From positions 24,369 through 88,368 of the forward strand of contig BQIU01000008.1 in the NCBI GenBank assembly GCA_021603905.1: DNA of 64,000 bases, given 5' to 3'. This document shows positions 57,128-64,000 of the stretch, one piece after another. The DNA is from Nitrospirales bacterium. Its GTDB lineage: Bacteria; Nitrospirota; Nitrospiria; Nitrospirales; UBA8639. The notes beneath the pieces were generated by a model, which saw nothing but the letters and a program-made list of their open reading frames with translations, was not told where the DNA came from and did not search any database. Each line of letters starts with the position of its first letter. The first letter of the stretch is position 1. Both the position numbers and the translations under genes were made by a program.

Positions 57128-57256
57128 CTATAGCTGGCTATATCCGTCACATTGGTAACGCACAGAGAAGACTCCCTCTTGAGCAATTGTCATCGCATAT
57201 TGGGCATATTGGAAAGATATATAGTTCGGCCGGTCATTAACTTGGTTTCGCTATAC
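57128..57256 (+). repeat. Degenerate MITE-like element
   Basis: Begins CTATAGCTGG and ends AACTTGGTTTCGCTATAC, i.e. weak forms of the CTATAGCCG and GGATTCGCTATAG termini, 129 bp apart. The interior is not alignable by eye to the others. Confidence 0.4.
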
Positions 57257-57291
57257 TCTAGTGATTGGGGAGTGAGTCGTCTAGAGTATAG
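57251..57291. repeat. Perfect 11-bp inverted repeat upstream of the fetB-like gene
   Basis: CTATACTCTAG and CTAGAGTATAG are perfect complements around a 19-base loop, about 170 bp before the permease start. It could be an operator or transposon-end relic. The rest of 57038-57463 holds no gene. Confidence 0.55.
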
Positions 57292-57463
57292 GTTTCGTTA
57301 AGATGAGTCGACCATTTGTTAATTTCATACTCATCGATACTCTCGCAATTTTTGAAATTCTACCTGAAAGATATGCGAAATGATTCATTGAATTCTCAAG
57401 TGACAAGAAGACAATCTTAAGCAATCATTGGACCACTTCCTGACGCCGAAAGGTGCGATACGT

Positions 57464-58171
57464 ATGAATACGTCTATCCAAGCTGTCTCATTTTCGGGAT
57501 TACTGTGGGCATTCGTGCCAGCGATAATCGTGATTGTCATTTTGTATCGATGGACCATGGATGGACAAACGGCGGTGTATGCGGTGGCACGAATGCTCAT
57601 TCAATTGCTGCTTATTGGATATGTACTGACGTATATTTTCGAGGCAGAGCAGTCAGGTGTCATCGTGTTTGTATTGATGGTGATGCTGGGTGCGGCCAGT
57701 TGGATTGCCTTGCGTCCTCTCAAGAACAAGCAACCCTACTTGTATCGAAATGCTTTAGGTGCCATTGTGATCGGTGGAGTTTCGACGCTCGTCCTAGTGA
57801 GTCAGTTGGTGTTGGAGGTGCAACCGTGGTTTTTCCCTCGTTATGTCGTGCCGCTTGCAGGAATGATCTTTGCCAGTTGTATGAATACCGTGAGCCTGGC
57901 CGCTGAACGGTTTGAGGCTGAATACGAAAAGGCCTGTTCGTATGTCAAGGCGAGAAATGCGGCCTTGCACTCCTCGCTGATTCCTGTCATCAATTCGTTA
58001 TTTGCCGTTGGTTTGGTGTCGTTGCCAGGGATGATGACCGGGCAAATTCTCTCGGGTGTTTCCCCACTTGTGGCGACGAAATATCAGATCATGGTCATGT
58101 GTATGATTTTCGGATCATCCGGGATATCCGCGTCGCTCTATCTCACGTTCGCAAAGGCTCGAACGTCATAG
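57464..58171 (+). CDS. UPF0014 ABC permease, FetB/YbbM-like
   Basis: A 235-residue membrane protein with seven or so helices: VARMLIQLLLIGYVLTYIFE, VPLAGMIFASCMNTVSLAAE, and RNAALHSSLIPVINSLFAVG then GLVSLPGMMTGQILSGVSPL are diagnostic of FetB/UPF0014 permeases, linked in E. coli to iron export and oxidative stress resistance. No FetA-type ATPase gene is adjacent. ATG 57464 follows GAAAGGTG. Confidence 0.88.
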   Translation: MNTSIQAVSFSGLLWAFVPAIIVIVILYRWTMDGQTAVYAVARMLIQLLLIGYVLTYIFEAEQSGVIVFVLMVMLGAASWIALRPLKNKQPYLYRNALGAIVIGGVSTLVLVSQLVLEVQPWFFPRYVVPLAGMIFASCMNTVSLAAERFEAEYEKACSYVKARNAALHSSLIPVINSLFAVGLVSLPGMMTGQILSGVSPLVATKYQIMVMCMIFGSSGISASLYLTFAKARTS

Positions 58172-58434
58172 TTTGGGTGGGGGATCACGCATCCGAACGG
58201 TCGCCTTGGTTTTAAAGAGAGCCCCACGGATAACCGTCAGAGGTTCGGTGAGGTCAGTCGAGGATTGGGAAAGTACGAGGATTTGTATGGTACGATGAAG
58301 GTATAGAGGTTTACCACATGTGTTGTGGTCTCTTATTGGACAAAATCCAACAGTTTACAGGGAGACATGATGTATTTCCCCTGAGTCATGATATATCCAT
58401 GAGCAACCTATTTTTTCATCTAAGGAGAATGTTT

Positions 58435-58926
58435 ATGACTGACAGTTTTCTGCGCCGTTATCGAATCATTGTGTGTTTGAGTGCAGTTTGTCTAATTGGA
58501 GGGGCGTTTCAGTCCGTGAGTTTTGCTGATCAAGAAAAATCACTTTATGATCGTCTTGGCGGTTACGACGCGATTTCAGCTGTCGTTGACGAGTTTCTTG
58601 AAAGAATATGGGATGATCCGGTCGTTGGACGGTATTTTATTGGTATGGGAACCGATACGAGAAATCAATTACGACAAAAGAACAAGAACTTACTCTGTTT
58701 CAATACCGGTGGGCCTTGTAAGAAAATCAATCGTCCGTTGGAACTGACACATGAAGGTCTTGGGATCACGGACAAAGAATTTGATATTGTGGCCAAACAT
58801 ATCGCCAATACCCTCAAGGAATTTAAGGTCCCTCAGAAAGAGTTTGATGAGGTCATGAAAAAAGTTGGCGGTCTTCGACCATATGTCGTGGATAAGAGAA
58901 TTGACGGACCTAGCAGTAAGTCCTAA
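58435..58926 (+). CDS. Exported group 1-type truncated haemoglobin
   Basis: A 163-residue protein whose first 30 residues are a signal (IIVCLSAVCLIGGAFQSVSFA). The globin starts SLYDRLGGYDAISAVVDEFL, with TGGPCKKINRPL and the distal-side ELTHEGLGIT; the proximal His is in IVAKHIANTL. It would bind haem and O2 or NO in the periplasm. ATG 58435 lies 7 bases after AAGGAG. The NnrS protein upstream suggests a shared NO theme. Confidence 0.9.
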   Translation: MTDSFLRRYRIIVCLSAVCLIGGAFQSVSFADQEKSLYDRLGGYDAISAVVDEFLERIWDDPVVGRYFIGMGTDTRNQLRQKNKNLLCFNTGGPCKKINRPLELTHEGLGITDKEFDIVAKHIANTLKEFKVPQKEFDEVMKKVGGLRPYVVDKRIDGPSSKS

Positions 58927-58964
58927 TACTTGCGTGTTGTTTTTTAGAATGCCTCTGGCTTGAG

Positions 58965-59059
58965 CTATAGCCGACTCAATAATTTCCGTACCCTTGACGG
59001 GTTAGATGCCGCGTTGAAAATCCCATGGCTCAATTGGAACTTATTTGGATTCGCTATAG
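58965..59059 (+). repeat. 95-bp MITE-like element, subfamily B
   Basis: Runs from CTATAGCCGACTCAATAATT to ACTTATTTGGATTCGCTATAG. The same sequence, diverged, is nested in the long elements at 38.7 and 63.6 kb. Its right end overlaps the last codons of the VKOR gene. Confidence 0.88.
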
Positions 59060-59937
59060 TCATCCTTCCAGGTAAAGCCGGAGGCGGAGGCGAGTGAGCG
59101 AGGGGTCTGTAGGCCCGTGTAGCGTTGGTCGCCGATAATCCATGTGGGATAGCTTCGAATTTTCTCTTTGGCACAAGGTGGGGTCAGCGCGCTTCCGCGT
59201 CCGCCAGAGCTGCATTCGACGTAAGGAAGCCGCCTTGCCGAGGCTTCAAACACGTCTTTCTGTTCCTGACAACGAGGGCACCAGTACGCACCATAAAATT
59301 TGGCCCCTGTTTTGTCGAGGTGAACTGCTAGGGATTGCAGTTGTGGATCTTCTGGCCCTGCTGCCGCACTAAAAAGACCGCTGTAGTGCAAGTGCAGAAC
59401 TCCAACAATGAGTAGAGCCACCACAGAAGCCTCTTTGACGGAATTCACCCAGTTGGTCGATCGCTGAGCAATTGCAAGAACCATCATGGTCGTAATGATG
59501 GCAAACGAGGCGAGGCAGTAAGGGCAGGTGGCCTCAATCTCTACCACTGACACGATCGTCAGATAGGCGCTAATGGCAAACCCGCAGATTGTGACAAACA
59601 CCAATGGCCGCCCGTGTTTGGACTTGGTTCGATTGTTCCAGATGATGTTAGCCAGCAAGATATAGGTGAGCAGGCCATAGAAGGCCATGGGAATGCCAAG
59701 CAGGGTTGACCAGCGACTGGCCTGTACTAAATCGCAACCAGAGCCCTCGCTACAGAAGGCCGGATGATCTTCAAACCACGCGACGTAGGTGAGGTACGAG
59801 GTTAAAAGCATGCCAGCGGTTACCAACACAAGAAGGGCGATATTGAGTGGGGGAATCGATTTCGACTCAGCAGTCGAGGCATGGCTTGTCGCACGTCCTG
59901 AAGCGTCTGAGTGTTTCCGTTTACTTGTCTTAGCCAT
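59041..59937 (-). CDS. VKOR-thioredoxin fusion disulfide oxidase
   Basis: A 298-residue fusion. The VKOR domain has about five helices with SGCDLVQASRWSTLLGIPMA and the active site EATCPYCLAS. A thioredoxin-like domain (about 205-290) carries FYGAYWCPRCQEQKDVF, SYPTW and TGLQTPRSLA. The pair couples quinone reduction to disulfide formation in the periplasm, replacing DsbB/DsbA. The final YSESK and stop codon lie within a MITE, so the original C-terminus was probably altered at this harmless position. Confidence 0.92.
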   Translation of the reverse strand: MAKTSKRKHSDASGRATSHASTAESKSIPPLNIALLVLVTAGMLLTSYLTYVAWFEDHPAFCSEGSGCDLVQASRWSTLLGIPMAFYGLLTYILLANIIWNNRTKSKHGRPLVFVTICGFAISAYLTIVSVVEIEATCPYCLASFAIITTMMVLAIAQRSTNWVNSVKEASVVALLIVGVLHLHYSGLFSAAAGPEDPQLQSLAVHLDKTGAKFYGAYWCPRCQEQKDVFEASARRLPYVECSSGGRGSALTPPCAKEKIRSYPTWIIGDQRYTGLQTPRSLASASGFTWKDDYSESK

Positions 59938-60013
59938 GGAGGTCAGGATCGGAAAGTGAGCAATAATCTAACTCTATTCTTATACCATGAGTCTGCGCAC
60001 AATACAATATAAG

Positions 60014-60028
60014 TGGGGTCAGACTCGA
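60014..60028 (+). repeat. RAYT-associated motif TGGGGTCAGACTCGA
   Basis: It lies 57 bases upstream of the transposase start. A second identical copy is at 50907-50921. GGGGTCAGACTCG-type sequences commonly flank Y1 transposase genes of this type. Confidence 0.7.
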
Positions 60029-60085
60029 CTTGATTGATGCATTATGTTATATCTCCGTCTTGGCTTTAACCTAAGGGGGGATTTT

Positions 60086-60778
60086 ATGGCGCGTTTGCCT
60101 CGATTTTTTGCTCCAGGCTATCCTCTTCACGTGATTCAGCGGGGGAACAATCGTGGAGCCCTGTTTTTCAAAAAATCTGACTATCCACTCTACCTGGAGT
60201 TCCTAACAGAGGCGGCTACTCGATACGGGTGTGCCATTCATTCTTATGTGCTGATGACGAATCATGTGCATCTGCTCCTGACACCTGATCAGCCTGAAAG
60301 TTTGCCCAAGACGTTGCAATCGCTGGGAAGGCGGTATGTCCAGCATGTGAATGCCAGCCATCAGCGGACGGGTACATTATGGGAAGGTCGTTATCGAGCC
60401 ACGTTGATCGATGGTGATTCGTATTTTCTCACCTGTTGTCGGTATATTGAGCTGAACCCCGTTCGAGCGGACATGGTCGTTCATCCGCGAGAATACCTGT
60501 GGTCGAGTTATCATGCTCATGCGAATGGCAAACGAGATCCGCTCTTGACGCCTCACGCATTATATCGCGGGTTAGGACGAACAGCGGTGGAACGACAGAA
60601 AGCCTACCGTGCATTGTTTCGGCATCATCTGAGCGGGGAAACGTTAGAAGAAATTCGAGAGGCGACCAATAAAGCTTGGGTATTAGGCAGTGACCGTTTT
60701 AAAACCCGATTGGCTAAGAAAATGAATCGGCGCGTGTCTCCTCTCCCGCGAGGCAGACCGCGATTGGGATCGGAATAA
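60086..60778 (+). CDS. REP-associated tyrosine transposase (RAYT, Y1/IS200-like)
   Basis: A 230-residue Y1 transposase. MARLPRFFAPGYPLHVIQRG starts the fold. The metal-binding HUH is MTNHVHLLLTP, and the catalytic Tyr helix is CCRYIELNPVRADMV followed by YLWSSYHAH. RAYTs are single-copy, usually domesticated, and mobilise or maintain palindromic repeats. ATG 60086 follows AAGGGGGG; the frame runs back to 60044. The motif TGGGGTCAGACTCGA lies upstream. Confidence 0.92.
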   Translation: MARLPRFFAPGYPLHVIQRGNNRGALFFKKSDYPLYLEFLTEAATRYGCAIHSYVLMTNHVHLLLTPDQPESLPKTLQSLGRRYVQHVNASHQRTGTLWEGRYRATLIDGDSYFLTCCRYIELNPVRADMVVHPREYLWSSYHAHANGKRDPLLTPHALYRGLGRTAVERQKAYRALFRHHLSGETLEEIREATNKAWVLGSDRFKTRLAKKMNRRVSPLPRGRPRLGSE

Positions 60779-60835
60779 TTGGATGCCTATCTTTTTTTCA
60801 TCTGAGTAGCAACTGTTCGAGGAAGGACTAGTCAT

Positions 60836-62518
60836 ATGGGTTTATCCACTCACAAGGGTCGTCGGTCGAGTACGTCTGTCAAGGCATCTGATTTGTTTGT
60901 TCAATCACTGGAAGCGGAAGGTGTGGAATATATTTTCGCTCTTCCTGGTGAGGAAAACTTGGACCTTCTGGAATCATTGCGGTCATCGAGTATCAAGCTT
61001 GTGCTCACGCGTCATGAGCAGGGTGCGGCCTTTATGGCGGCAACCTACGGACGCCTCACCGGTAAGGCTGGTGTGTGCTTAGCGACCCTCGGGCCAGGCG
61101 CAACAAATTTAACGACACCAGCAGCTTTTGCACATCTTGGCGGGATGCCACTGATTATGATTACCGGCCAAAAGCCAATTAAGAAATCCAAACAAGGTCA
61201 GTTTCAGATTATTGATATTGTGAGTTTGTTTGAGCCGATTTGCAAAATGTCAAAACAAATCGTCCATGGCAATACTATTCCTGCCATTGTCCGTGAAGCC
61301 TTTCGTTTAGCAGAAGAGGAGCGTCCTGGCACCGTGTTGCTCGAGTTGCCGGAAGATATTGCTGCGGAAGAGACCGACGAACAAGTCGTGAAACCCCATG
61401 AGCGTTATTATGCCGTCGCCGATGATGCGGTGCTGGATAAAGCCGTGGAGCTCATTCACGACGCTAAAATGCCGCTGATTCTGATCGGAGCTGGCGCCAA
61501 CCGCCAACATGCGCGTCACGCACTCTGTGATTTTGTGCAATCAACGCGTCTGTTCTTCTTTAACACGCAAATGGGTAAAGGCGTGGTCGATGAACGTTCG
61601 AAGCTGTTCCTGGGCACAGCGGCGTTGTCTGATGGAGATTATCTGCATTGTGCCATTGAACGTGCCGATTTGATTATCAATGTTGGGCATGACGTCGTTG
61701 AAAAACCTCCATTCTTTATGAAAGTAGGTGGGAAGAACGTCATTCATGTGAATTATAAATCGGCGCGAGTCGATCAAGTGTATTTCCCGCAGGTCGAGGT
61801 GGTGGGCGATTTGGCTCGTTCCATTCAGCGCCTACAACACAAACTTGGCGGTGAAGTGCCATGCGAGACATCCTATTTCGAGAAAATCCGTGCTGAAATA
61901 GAATCGCATATAACCGAAGGCGCTCATGACCCGCGTTTCCCAATTATTCCACAGCGTATTGTCGCCGATACGAGAAAAGTCATGGGTGAACACGACATTA
62001 TTGCCTTGGATAATGGGATGTATAAACTCTGGTATGCCCGAAACTATAAAGCCTATCAACCCAATACCGTGCTCTTGGATAATGCCTTGGCCACGATGGG
62101 CGCGGGATTATCGTCGTCGATGATGGCGGCCATGTTGTTCCCGGATCGTCGCGTCATGGCCATTTGTGGTGATGGCGGGTTCATGATGAATAGTCAAGAG
62201 TTGGAAACCGCCGTTCGGTTAAAGCTGAGTCTTGTGGTGGTCGTATTGAATGATAACGCCTATGGGATGATACGCTGGAAGCAGACTGGGTCGGGATTTC
62301 AGGACTGGGGGCTGGATTTTGGTAATCCCGATTTTGTGAAATATGCAGAAAGTTTCGGAGCCGCTGGCCATCGTGTTGAGGCGGCAGATGCGTTGATTCC
62401 CATATTAGAAAAAGCGTTCGAGACGGGTGGGGTCCATTTGGTTGACGTACCGGTTGATTATTCTGAAAATCAAAAAGTCTTGATCGATGAACTGGCAGCC
62501 AAGGTCTGTTTACTATGA
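60836..62518 (+). CDS. Thiamine-diphosphate enzyme, acetolactate synthase large-subunit type
   Basis: A 560-residue TPP enzyme: N-terminal pyrimidine domain with FALPGEENLDLL and the catalytic Glu in LTRHEQGAAFMA, a central domain, and the PP domain with GDGGFMMNSQELETA and LNDNAYGMIRWKQ (GDG-X-NDN motif). It resembles AlsS/IlvB: two pyruvate to acetolactate. No small-subunit (ilvN) or branched-chain gene follows, so a catabolic or other carboligase role is possible. ATG follows GAGGAAGGA. Confidence 0.88.
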   Translation: MGLSTHKGRRSSTSVKASDLFVQSLEAEGVEYIFALPGEENLDLLESLRSSSIKLVLTRHEQGAAFMAATYGRLTGKAGVCLATLGPGATNLTTPAAFAHLGGMPLIMITGQKPIKKSKQGQFQIIDIVSLFEPICKMSKQIVHGNTIPAIVREAFRLAEEERPGTVLLELPEDIAAEETDEQVVKPHERYYAVADDAVLDKAVELIHDAKMPLILIGAGANRQHARHALCDFVQSTRLFFFNTQMGKGVVDERSKLFLGTAALSDGDYLHCAIERADLIINVGHDVVEKPPFFMKVGGKNVIHVNYKSARVDQVYFPQVEVVGDLARSIQRLQHKLGGEVPCETSYFEKIRAEIESHITEGAHDPRFPIIPQRIVADTRKVMGEHDIIALDNGMYKLWYARNYKAYQPNTVLLDNALATMGAGLSSSMMAAMLFPDRRVMAICGDGGFMMNSQELETAVRLKLSLVVVVLNDNAYGMIRWKQTGSGFQDWGLDFGNPDFVKYAESFGAAGHRVEAADALIPILEKAFETGGVHLVDVPVDYSENQKVLIDELAAKVCLL

Positions 62519-62790
62519 ACAAAAATCAGAAAAAACAATTCGACATAAAACCTACTTGAAACTGTTGATCGCTATTATCGGTAAGTTCCGTGAAAAAGGT
62601 CTTGTTTGATCTTTCCCAATTTGCCAACATGAGGTTGCAGCGGATCGTCTTGTCAGGCTCAAATGCTTGTTGACCATGTGAAATCTGACGTACTGTCTCG
62701 GTGTTGAAGAGGGTTAGATAATAGAGGGTAAGGTTTTCTAGATCCTTAGTAGATCGTAAAAACTAGACGCGCATACACGAGAGAGGAGTC

Positions 62791-63573
62791 ATGACTGGAA
62801 GAGCATCAATTGTGCCTCTGGTAATGGGCTTGGTTTTTCTGACGAGTATTGCAGTCATATCTTGGAAGGACTCAATTTCGGCAAAATACACTATCATGCC
62901 TCTAGGCGATTCCCTCACGAAAGGCTGTTGCCCCGTTCCTCCTCCCGCTTGTGACCTCGGATACCGACATTCTCTTTATCGTAAACTGTCTCAGGCCAAT
63001 CATGTAGTGAATTTTGTTGGAAGTCAGACGCATCCCCAAGACGATTGTGCCTCATCTGATATCCCATTTGATTTTGACCGGGAGCACGAAGGATATTATG
63101 ACAAGACCGCTGACTGGATTAGAGATCGAGTCAGAATGTTTTTGCAGGCGAATCCAGCCCAAATTGTGCTTCTGCACATCGGGACAAATGACCTAAGGTC
63201 CGGCCAAGATCCCGGCGAAATTGTGACCGAAGTGAATCAGATCCTCGATGAAATTGATCAGTATAGCCAAGACGTGACCGTGATCCTCGCCCGTATCATC
63301 AACAAGGTGCCGGCCAATACGATTTACACACACTATAATACCCAGCTTGCGGCGATGGCAGAAACTCGTATTGCAACGGGCGATAAACTGCTCATTATTG
63401 ACATGGAGAGTGGTGCAGACATTAATTATCACCTTCAGGGTAGTGGTGGAGATTTTGTCGATGCTTTCCACCCCAACGAAAGCGGTTACACCAAGATGGC
63501 GAATGTGTGGTATCACCATCTCACCCAGTTGCTCGATTCCCCACTAGCACCAAACCAGCCGCCCTACAATTAG
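62791..63573 (+). CDS. Exported SGNH/GDSL hydrolase
   Basis: A 260-residue protein with a signal/anchor (IVPLVMGLVFLTSIAVIS). Block I IMPLGDSLTKG has the nucleophile Ser, block III HIGTNDLRSG the Asn, and block V FVDAFHPNESG the Asp and His. It is an esterase or acyl-hydrolase likely acting on surface glycans or lipids. Four Cys near the start (GCCPVPPPACD, DDC) may form disulfides. ATG follows GAGAGGAG. Confidence 0.9.
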   Translation: MTGRASIVPLVMGLVFLTSIAVISWKDSISAKYTIMPLGDSLTKGCCPVPPPACDLGYRHSLYRKLSQANHVVNFVGSQTHPQDDCASSDIPFDFDREHEGYYDKTADWIRDRVRMFLQANPAQIVLLHIGTNDLRSGQDPGEIVTEVNQILDEIDQYSQDVTVILARIINKVPANTIYTHYNTQLAAMAETRIATGDKLLIIDMESGADINYHLQGSGGDFVDAFHPNESGYTKMANVWYHHLTQLLDSPLAPNQPPYN

Positions 63574-63603
63574 ACTCCTCGTTTCTCACAGATGTTCGTT
63601 GGC

Positions 63604-63865
63604 CTATAGCCGGCTCAGTTATACCGAAACGATAAAGCGCCAACTTGTTTAATCTTGAGATCCAATAGGTGTGAGAAGACGTCGGTCATGGTCAGTTATC
63701 GCCGATTCCATGAACGTGGGGACCGCAGTGAAATTCCTCATAATTTCGCTGAACGTATGTGGATTCGCGATAATCCAAGCGTGTAGAACCTTCGGATGTT
63801 TGAGATGAAAACTTGCACTGCGTGAGGTGGCATGCCCAGCTGAAACTTATTTGGATTCGCTATAG
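63604..63865 (+). repeat. Long composite MITE-related element, copy 3
   Basis: A 262-bp element from CTATAGCCGGCTCAG to TTGGATTCGCTATAG. The left part matches the 5.1- and 38.7-kb copies. A diverged short element is nested at about 63697-63773, at the same internal site as in the 38.7-kb copy. Confidence 0.82.
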
Positions 63866-64000
63866 AACCCTCTGCAAAAGGAACAGAATTCTGTAGAATA
63901 GCCCTCATGCAAACCACGATGAGGTACCAGATGAAAACGAAACTCTTACGCATTGAGCGCTTTCTCAACGAGATGGATCAGGTCGTGCCGTGGAAGGAAC
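63866..64000 (+). mobile_element. Left end of an IS5-type insertion sequence, cut by the window edge
   Basis: ACCCTCTGCAAAAGG resembles IS5-family ends (GACCTTTGCAAAA type). It begins directly after the MITE right end, and a transposase gene starts 40 bases in. Confidence 0.65.
63907..64000 (+). CDS. IS5-family transposase, partial
   Basis: The first 31 codons, MQTTMRYQMKTKLLRIERFL then NEMDQVVPWKE, match the start of IS5-type transposases (FLxEMxQVVPWxxL). The gene continues past the window, so completeness is unknown. It would cut and paste its own element using a DDE nuclease domain that is not visible here. Confidence 0.82.
   Translation, partial: MQTTMRYQMKTKLLRIERFLNEMDQVVPWKE

Noticed and set aside
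1..64000. tRNA, rRNA, CRISPR and known riboswitches
   Set aside because: I looked for T-loop words, regular spaced repeats and long conserved RNA blocks and saw none; a covariance search could still find a small RNA.

Overview
The window looks like a chromosomal segment of a Gram-negative, respiratory bacterium with roughly balanced base composition, most plausibly a Nitrospira-type member of the Nitrospirota. That placement is inference. It rests on the mix of an NnrS protein, a secreted truncated haemoglobin, TRL-like lipoproteins, a VKOR-thioredoxin disulfide oxidase, class I fumarase, UbiE/MenG next to a B12-type radical SAM protein, and many signal-peptide proteins. I saw no rRNA, tRNA or CRISPR array.

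Layout. 0-7.8 kb: a multi-PAS histidine kinase and its response regulator, a STAS protein, a long dispersed repeat, a pentapeptide-repeat protein, a HAD phosphatase and a secreted protein. 7.8-14.3 kb: a small defence-like island with an SF2 helicase, an orphan FitA-type antitoxin, a SEFIR-NB-ARC-TPR (NLR-like) protein and an AbiEii-type nucleotidyltransferase with a co-translated partner. 14.3-16.7 kb: ubiE and a radical SAM gene. 16.9-28.5 kb: a surface-glycan locus on the minus strand (acyltransferase, methyltransferase, glycosyltransferase, ABC exporter, glycoside hydrolase-GT2 fusion). 29-46 kb: redox, outer-membrane and signalling genes, an MMPL exporter, an exported ATP-dependent ligase, a Cys-repeat protein and paired lipoproteins. 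46-52 kb: fumarase, remains of two toxin-antitoxin loci, a SEC-C protein and an SDR. 52-64 kb: membrane hydrolase, FKBP isomerase, NnrS, FetB-like permease, truncated haemoglobin, VKOR-Trx, RAYT transposase, a TPP enzyme, a GDSL hydrolase and the start of an IS5-type transposase.

Two kinds of structure are not explained by the genes. First, a family of MITE-like elements of about 95 bp with CTATAGC termini, plus longer composite relatives, lies at 5.1, 17.8, 25.8, 38.7, 59.0 and 63.6 kb. Some supply coding ends: the VKOR stop codon and possibly the first codons of the 16950-17804 gene. Second, at two clear places (radical SAM, fumarase) and one weaker place (SDR), a toxin-antitoxin-like cassette abuts the 3' end of an intact gene. 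In each case a diverged second copy of that gene's 3' end lies on the far side of the cassette in the same orientation. This recurring arrangement is the best candidate here for an undescribed mobile or exchange mechanism.
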